A stretch of DNA of 64,000 bases from positions 62,001 to 126,000 of the forward strand of contig NZ_JABJWH010000010.1 in the NCBI RefSeq assembly GCF_015265435.1, given 5' to 3'. Source of the DNA: Alloalcanivorax profundimaris. GTDB taxonomy: Bacteria; Pseudomonadota; Gammaproteobacteria; Pseudomonadales; Alcanivoracaceae. The position numbers and the translations under genes are program-made. How positions within the stretch are numbered: the stretch's first letter is position 1; the number at the start of each line of letters is the position of its first letter. Positions 59,790-64,000 of this stretch are shown one piece after another. Under the pieces are notes generated by a model that saw nothing but the letters and a program-made list of their open reading frames with translations, had not been told where the DNA came from and did not search any database.

Positions 59790-60793
59790 TGAGCGCCCTG
59801 GATACAACCACCCTGCTCGACCAGCGCCGGCTGCTCATGGTTGGCGGCAAGGGCGGCGTCGGCAAGACCACCACGGCCGCCGCCCTGGCCCTGGCCGCCG
59901 CCGAACGGGGCCGGCGCGTGCTGCTGGTTTCCACCGACCCGGCCCACAGCCTCTCGGACGCCTTCGACCGGGAGATCGGCGACCGGGAAACCGCCCTGGC
60001 GCCCAACCTGTTCGGCCTGGAGATCGACCCGGACCACGAGGTGGACGCTCACCTGGACACGGTGCGCGCCCGCATGGCCCGCTTCGCGGCCCCGGATCAG
60101 CGCCCGGAGCTGGAACGCCAGCTGCGCCTCAGCCGGCAATCCCCCGGTGCCCAGGAAGCGGCCCTGCTGGAACGGATCACCACCCTGATGGACCAGGACG
60201 ACCGCTACGACCTGATGGTGTTCGACACCGCCCCCACCGGCCACACCCTGCGGCTGCTCAGCCTGCCCGAGGTGATGGCCGCCTGGACCGAGGGCCTGTT
60301 GCGCCAGAACCGGCGCAGCGAGGAGCTGGGCAAGGTGCTCAGCCACCTCACCCCGGGCCGCGACGTGGACAGCCTCACCGACGAACCGGAACAGCGCGAA
60401 CTGGCCGACCTGGACGATCGCGCCCGCGGCCTGGCGGCGCCTCTGCTGGAACGCCAGCGACGCTTCCACCGCGCCCGGCGCCGCCTCCAGGACGCCACCC
60501 ACAGCGCCTTCCTGTTCGTGCTCACCCCGGAGAAGCTGCCGATCCTGGAAACCGAACGGGCGGTGGCCAGCCTGGCGGACGCCGGCATCCCGGTGGCCGG
60601 CGCCATCGTCAACCGGGTGCTGCCCGACGAGGCGGAAGGCGCCTTCTTCCGCGCCCGCCGGGAACGGGAGCAACGCCACCTGGCGGACATCGAGACCCGT
60701 CTCGGCGCCCTGCCCCGCCATCATCTGCCCCTGCTCGCCGACGACATCCAGGGCCTCGCCGCCCTGGAGGCCTTCGCCGCGCGCCTGCTCTAG
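59789..60793 (+). CDS. ArsA/Get3-family ATPase
   Basis: This 334-residue P-loop ATPase has the deviant Walker A GGKGGVGKTTTA near residues 19-30, the switch I-type STDPAHSLSDAF, and the ArsA/Get3 signature DTAPTGHTLRLL near residue 145. It is a single-domain protein, like Get3, rather than a double-domain arsenite pump ATPase. There is no arsB, arsR or arsC nearby, and I see no conserved arsenite-binding Cys triad (the protein has no cysteine), so arsenic efflux is unlikely. Translational coupling to the CC-terminal protein and CstA transporter suggests it acts on one of them. The stop codon is shared with a solitary MITE end. Confidence 0.9.
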   Translation: MSALDTTTLLDQRRLLMVGGKGGVGKTTTAAALALAAAERGRRVLLVSTDPAHSLSDAFDREIGDRETALAPNLFGLEIDPDHEVDAHLDTVRARMARFAAPDQRPELERQLRLSRQSPGAQEAALLERITTLMDQDDRYDLMVFDTAPTGHTLRLLSLPEVMAAWTEGLLRQNRRSEELGKVLSHLTPGRDVDSLTDEPEQRELADLDDRARGLAAPLLERQRRFHRARRRLQDATHSAFLFVLTPEKLPILETERAVASLADAGIPVAGAIVNRVLPDEAEGAFFRARREREQRHLADIETRLGALPRHHLPLLADDIQGLAALEAFAARLL

Positions 60794-60814
60794 GGCCTGT
60801 TAACACTACTTGCA
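60791..60814. repeat. Solitary terminal-repeat fragment of the MITE
   Basis: Positions 60792-60814 match the left end of the element at 57522 at 22 of 23 bases (AGGGCCTGTTAACAC then TACTTGCA), including the CTAG start. There is no partner repeat nearby. The TAG that ends the ArsA-type gene is part of it. Confidence 0.8.
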
Positions 60815-60822
60815 GCGCCCAT

Positions 60823-60850
60823 AAAAAAACGGCCCCCGAGGAGGCCGTTG
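60823..60850 (-). terminator. Terminator of the NicX-like gene
   Basis: On the minus strand AACGGCC pairs with GGCCGTT around a short loop, followed by seven T. It lies 27 bp after the stop of the minus-strand dioxygenase gene and faces the end of the ArsA-type gene. Confidence 0.8.
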
Positions 60851-60876
60851 AAGAAAAGCGTCGGCGGAAAACGCGC

Positions 60877-61908
60877 TTATTTGCGATCCATCTGGATTTC
60901 CTTGACCACGATGTCGCCGTCGATGACCACCGGCTCGTCGTCCAGGAACAGGGAGCAGTCGCGCATCGGGATGTCCAGATGGCAGGCGGTGTCGTTGCTG
61001 CCACCGAGCTCGTTGTTGGGGCCGGTGGAGAACATCACGTTGCCGTAGAAGCTGCGCGGCTCCATGCCCATGCCGCCGGGGAATTCGCCCGGGGTCATGC
61101 GGTGCCATTTGGCGTCCGGGTTCATGCCCCAGCCCACGTGGCTCATGCCCTTGCCGCGCTCGTCGTTGAAGCTGTCCATGTAGGACTTCACCAGGTCGGC
61201 GTCGAGACCGCCGCGGATGTCGGTGATCCAGCCTTTTTCGATGGTGTAGGTGATCGGGTCGCGCACGTACATGTTCTGCGGCAGCAGCACGTCGCCAGGC
61301 GCCACCACGATCTGGCCGTCGACGCCGTCGTCGTCACCGCCGGTGAACACGAAGCCGGACGGCCAGTGGTCCCAGCGGCCGGGCTCGTCGGTGCAGGCGT
61401 ATTCCATCACCGTGGGGTAGGTATTGAGCTTATAGGTGACATCGGTGCCGTGGGGCGAGGTGATGCGCATCACCTTGGCCTTGGCGAGCAGCTCGCCGGC
61501 GATTTCCACCTTCTCGCGCAGTTCCTTGGTGGGCAGCATGCGCGCCAGCAGCTCCGGCGGTTCCACGGCGGTGAGCACGCGGGTGCCGGCGGCCTGGATC
61601 GCCATTTGCTCCGGCGAGAACAGCAGGAACACGCAGTCGATCAGCATGTCCGCTTCCTTGAGCGCTTCCACCGCCTCGGGCAGCGCCGCCAGGCCGGTCT
61701 GGCCCACGTTCCAGCCGCCCATGGGGGACGGTGCCGGCAGGCGCATGTGGTACATGCGCGCGCCCAGTTTCTGGCCGGCGGCCATGAAGGCGTCGGCGTA
61801 ATCAAGGCGCTCGTTGCCCTGGGTGAGGACGACCAGTTTTTCGCCCTCGTGCACACCGGACATCTTGAGCTGGTGCAAACAGATTTCGGTAAAGCTGATG
61901 GCATCCAT
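60877..61908 (-). CDS. NicX-like non-heme iron ring-cleaving dioxygenase family protein
   Basis: This 343-residue protein resembles 2,5-dihydroxypyridine 5,6-dioxygenase (NicX) and the related aminopeptidase-T fold. Shared landmarks are LFSPEQMAIQAAGTRVLTAVEPPELLARMLPT, DEPGRWDHWPSGF, SHVGWGMNP, ARSFYGN-like RSFYGNVMFSTGPN, and CHLDIPMRDC. The His of SHVGWG and the His and Asp of CHLDIP correspond to the iron ligands described for NicX, so it should be active. The other nic genes for nicotinate breakdown are not nearby, so the natural substrate may be another N-heterocycle or a dihydroxypyridine-like compound. A TetR gene lies 152 bp upstream on the same strand. Confidence 0.82.
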   Translation of the reverse strand: MDAISFTEICLHQLKMSGVHEGEKLVVLTQGNERLDYADAFMAAGQKLGARMYHMRLPAPSPMGGWNVGQTGLAALPEAVEALKEADMLIDCVFLLFSPEQMAIQAAGTRVLTAVEPPELLARMLPTKELREKVEIAGELLAKAKVMRITSPHGTDVTYKLNTYPTVMEYACTDEPGRWDHWPSGFVFTGGDDDGVDGQIVVAPGDVLLPQNMYVRDPITYTIEKGWITDIRGGLDADLVKSYMDSFNDERGKGMSHVGWGMNPDAKWHRMTPGEFPGGMGMEPRSFYGNVMFSTGPNNELGGSNDTACHLDIPMRDCSLFLDDEPVVIDGDIVVKEIQMDRK

Positions 61909-61964
61909 GATTTCTCTCCCGCGTTCGTCGCATTGGGTAGGCGTGACCGTTGAGTCCGAGCATA

Positions 61965-61984
61965 AATTATAATTCTGTATAATT
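61965..61984. promoter_or_regulatory. AT-rich inverted repeat upstream of the NicX-like gene
   Basis: AATTATA and TATAATT are separated by 6 bp in a markedly AT-rich patch (61962-61986) of an otherwise GC-rich gap. It lies about 60 bp before the NicX-like start codon, in promoter position, and could be a TetR-type operator with an embedded -10 element. Confidence 0.5.
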
Positions 61985-62060
61985 ACAAGCCCGGCACTCC
62001 GCCACCCTCGGCGCCGCTCCCACGGGGTATCGAGAGGCGGGGATACCGGGCGCGACGGGG

Positions 62061-62759
62061 TTATTCCAGGGGGGCGGTGAGCCCGGAGGTGAGAAAGAGC
62101 ACCAGCTGGCGGAGCATTTCGTCGCGGCCGGGTTCGCCGATCTGGCCGTCGGTGAGGTCGTTGAGGCGCCCCAGGTCATTGAGCATGAACAGATAGGTGC
62201 CCACCAGGAACGCCATGCGCACGCTGATGACCTGCCGGGGAATGCCGGGCAGCGCCTCGCACAGAGCCTGGATGTAGCGGCGCAGGGAGTCGTCGTACAC
62301 CTCCCGGCGCAGACGCAGAGCGTACTCCGCCGGTTCCGCGTGCAGGCGTGCCTGCAGGCGCACGAAGGCGGCGCCGCCGGGGCCGCTGTATTTCATGTCC
62401 CACTGGGGCTTGAGGTAGGCGTGGATCAGTTGCGGCACGGTGGGACGGCCATCGTCGGCCAGCAAGGCGTCGAGCAATTCGTGGCGGGCGCGGGAGATCA
62501 CCCCGCCGTGGCGCCGGTACACCGCGTCGAACAGCTCATCCTTGGTGCCGAAGTAATAGCGGATCATGTTCTGGTTCACGTCCGCCGCCCGGGCGATATC
62601 GCGCACCTTGGTGCCGGCGAACCCGTGCTCGGCGAAGGTCAGCTCCGCCTGGTCCAGGATCACCTCGCGTACCGCCTGATCGTCCTTGGGCCGCCCGGGC
62701 CCGCGCCGCTTGCGGGTCACGCCGGCCTTGTCACCTTCGCCTTTTGTACCTTCCGCCAT
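62061..62759 (-). CDS. TetR-family transcriptional regulator
   Basis: This 232-residue regulator has a charged N-terminal tail (KRRGPGRPKDD) and the TetR HTH ILDQAELTFAEHGFAGTKVRDIARAADVNQNMIRYYFGTKDELFDAVYRR at about residues 30-78. The C-terminal ligand-binding domain is helical and ends FLTSGLTAPLE. The frame runs upstream through the tRNA-Ser, but the ATG at 62759 is the sensible start. It precedes the NicX-like gene on the same strand and probably represses it through the AT-rich palindrome; the ligand is unknown. Confidence 0.88.
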   Translation of the reverse strand: MAEGTKGEGDKAGVTRKRRGPGRPKDDQAVREVILDQAELTFAEHGFAGTKVRDIARAADVNQNMIRYYFGTKDELFDAVYRRHGGVISRARHELLDALLADDGRPTVPQLIHAYLKPQWDMKYSGPGGAAFVRLQARLHAEPAEYALRLRREVYDDSLRRYIQALCEALPGIPRQVISVRMAFLVGTYLFMLNDLGRLNDLTDGQIGEPGRDEMLRQLVLFLTSGLTAPLE

Positions 62760-62784
62760 CTCGTCGCTGTCCTCCGACGCAAAC

Positions 62785-62811
62785 AAAAAAGGCGCCGCGA
62801 GGGCGCCTTTT
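62785..62811 (-). terminator. Terminator after tRNA-Ser
   Basis: GGCGCC-(CTCGC)-GGCGCC is followed on the minus strand by six T. It separates the tRNA from the tetR start. Four T on the other side could give weak termination in the plus direction. Confidence 0.8.
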
Positions 62812-62816
62812 CGATG

Positions 62817-62906
62817 TGGCGGAGAGGGTGGGATTCGAACCCACGGAGGACGCGAATCCTCGGCGGTTTTCAAGACCGCTGCATTCAACCACTCTGCCAC
62901 CTCTCC
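62817..62906 (-). tRNA. tRNA-Ser (anticodon TGA)
   Basis: This is a 90-nt class II tRNA with a long variable arm. The acceptor stem is GGAGAGG / CCTCTCC and it ends GCCA. The anticodon arm is GCGGT-CTTGAAA-ACCGC with anticodon TGA. It is divergent from yccA; E. coli serT likewise lies beside yccA. Confidence 0.96.
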
Positions 62907-63044
62907 GATCGGCGCCAATCATACCTGAGACGTTTCGACAGTCAACGCCCGCACGTCAAGAAACCTGTCCTAACTGCGTGATTCAACGGGAAAATCTTGA
63001 TTTTGGCGCGGGCGTCCCTATTATCCGGGGGAGACCCTTAAGCA

Positions 63045-63743
63045 ATGAGTCCGATTATGAGCAATCACCCGAATCCCTACGCTTCACCGGCCCGCGCCGG
63101 AGGCACTCAGGTTACCGGCGAGCGCGCCGCCCAGGTGTTGAAGAACACCTACATGCTGCTCGGTCTGTCCCTGATCGCCGCCACCGGCGCGGCCATGTTC
63201 GCCATGTCCGCGGGGATCGGTTACATCAACCCGTTCGTGACCATCGGCGTCTACTTCGTGCTGCTGATCGCCACCAACATGCTGCGCAACAGCGGCTGGG
63301 GCATTCTCGCCGTATTCGGTCTGACCAGTTGGCTGGGCTTCACCACCGGGCCGCTGATCAACATGTACGCGCAGATCAATGGCGGCATGGAGATCGTATC
63401 CCTGGCCCTGGGCGGCACCGCCACCATCTTCGTGGTCATGTCCGCCATCGCCCTGGTGACCCGCAAGGATTTCAGCTTCCTCACCAATTTCCTGATGGTG
63501 GGTCTGATCGTGGCGTTCCTGGCCGGTCTGGCGGCGGTGTTCTTCAACATCCCGGCGCTGTCCCTGGCCGTGTCCGCCGCCTTCGTGCTGCTGTCGTCCC
63601 TGCTGATCCTGTGGCAGACCAGCGCCATCGTGCACGGCGGCGAAACCAACTACATCATGGCCACGGTCACCCTGTTCGTGTCCATCTACAACCTCTTCCT
63701 GTCCCTGCTGAACATTCTTACCGCGCTCAGCGGGAATGACTGA
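63045..63743 (+). CDS. yccA: Bax-inhibitor-1 / YccA-family membrane protein
   Basis: This 232-residue protein has seven transmembrane helices from about residue 33 to the C-terminus, after a hydrophilic N-terminus. It matches the BI-1/YccA family; E. coli YccA is a substrate and modulator of the FtsH protease. LKNTYMLLGLSLIAATGAA and the last helices (YNLFLSLLNILTAL) are family-like. The ATG at 63045 has GGGGGAGA about ten bases upstream; a second ATG at 63057 has no good site. The downstream tusD gene overlaps its end by 8 bp. Confidence 0.92.
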   Translation: MSPIMSNHPNPYASPARAGGTQVTGERAAQVLKNTYMLLGLSLIAATGAAMFAMSAGIGYINPFVTIGVYFVLLIATNMLRNSGWGILAVFGLTSWLGFTTGPLINMYAQINGGMEIVSLALGGTATIFVVMSAIALVTRKDFSFLTNFLMVGLIVAFLAGLAAVFFNIPALSLAVSAAFVLLSSLLILWQTSAIVHGGETNYIMATVTLFVSIYNLFLSLLNILTALSGND

Positions 63744-64000
63744 GTTCAGCCTTCTGGTGACCGCCGGGCCCCTCGGGCCCGGCGCCTTCTCCGCCCTGCG
63801 CACCGCCCGCGCGATCCAGGCTTCCTCCCACTCCCTGTACCGTTTGTTCTTCTACGGCGACGGCGTGCTGCTGGCCAACCGCTTTTTGCATGACGCGGGC
63901 AGCGCCGGCGAGGCCGCCCGTGCCTGGCAGGACTGGGTGGCCGCCGAACGGCCGCCGGCCACGGTGTGCGTGGGCGCCGCCCAGAAGCGCGGCCTGATCA
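63736..64000 (+). CDS. tusD: Sulfurtransferase TusD, N-terminal part (continues beyond window)
   Basis: About 88 residues are visible, starting MTEFSLLVTAGPLGPGAFSA. This is the DsrE/TusD fold of the TusBCD complex, which relays sulfur from TusA to TusE for 2-thiouridine synthesis in tRNA. Landmarks are LYRLFFYGDGVLLANRF, RAWQDWVAAE and the active-site Cys in TVCVGAAQKRG. The ATG lies inside the yccA end (8-bp overlap). In E. coli tusE adjoins yccA and serT, so a sulfur-relay link to this locus is conserved in a different form; tusC, tusB and tusE probably follow outside the window. Confidence 0.9.
   Translation, partial: MTEFSLLVTAGPLGPGAFSALRTARAIQASSHSLYRLFFYGDGVLLANRFLHDAGSAGEAARAWQDWVAAERPPATVCVGAAQKRGLI

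Noticed and set aside
59789-60793. Arsenite efflux pump ATPase
   Set aside because: It is a single ATPase domain with no cysteine and no ars genes nearby; a Get3/ArsA-like role with CstA fits better.

Overview
The window is a high-GC (about two thirds G+C by eye), densely packed gammaproteobacterial chromosome segment. Gene content and order point to an Alcanivorax/Alloalcanivorax-type or related marine oil-associated bacterium: a class III PHA synthase end, a cytochrome P450, a glyoxylate-independent propionate route through AcnD/PrpF, ThrH, GacA, and the conserved gacA(uvrY)-uvrC-pgsA-tRNA Gly-Cys-Leu block. The genus assignment is inference; no rRNA is present. There are no complete insertion sequences, prophage, CRISPR array or recognisable defence locus.

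Layout. 1-8.2 kb: end of a PHA synthase gene, an orphan ParA ATPase, a P450, glutathione reductase, an FMN/Fe-S glutamate-synthase-like protein, a lytic transglycosylase and a small Rieske protein. 8.2-11.6 kb: divergent ppsA and ppsR, the PEP synthase and its regulatory kinase/phosphorylase. 11.6-19.8 kb: a complete methylcitrate operon (gntR-prpB-prpC-acnD-prpF-prpD) with two perfect ATTGTCGACAAT operators exactly 63 bp apart. 19.9-26.6 kb: pabB, thrH, cysB, a 5'-nucleotidase, an AlgP-like lysine/alanine-rich protein and small unknowns. 26.6-29.5 kb: methionine salvage genes mtnA-mtnB-mtnD-mtnC. 29.5-35.8 kb: rlmG, tRNA-Pro, a DUF481 outer-membrane protein and metH.

53.4-36.0 kb (minus strand) is one unbroken run of sixteen genes with gaps of 62 bp or less: a hybrid histidine kinase, CheR, a receiver protein, a stand-alone CheB, a REC-PAS-PilZ protein, type II secretion genes gspE-F-G-H-I-J-K-L-M (no gspC, gspD or gspN here), a Lit-like DUF1461 membrane protein and a PEP-synthase-like protein whose phospho-carrier histidine is replaced by asparagine. 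53.6-57.4 kb: tRNA-Leu, -Cys, -Gly, pgsA, uvrC, gacA. 57.5-57.8 kb: a 268-bp MITE-like element. 57.8-60.8 kb: a tight three-gene unit of a CstA-family transporter, a 94-residue protein ending in Cys-Cys-stop, and an ArsA/Get3-type ATPase. 60.9-64 kb: a NicX-like iron dioxygenase, a TetR regulator, tRNA-Ser, a YccA/BI-1 membrane protein and the start of tusD.

The most noteworthy items are the CstA / CC-terminal small protein / ArsA-ATPase unit, the histidine-less PEP-synthase-like gene with a Lit-like neighbour at the tail of a signalling-plus-secretion operon, and several families of structured repeats: heptamer-armed nested palindromes placed exactly between convergent genes, REP-like hairpins with compensatory changes, and a MITE with a solitary end fragment 3 kb away. 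All functional names rest on motif and family recognition by reading, without database searches.
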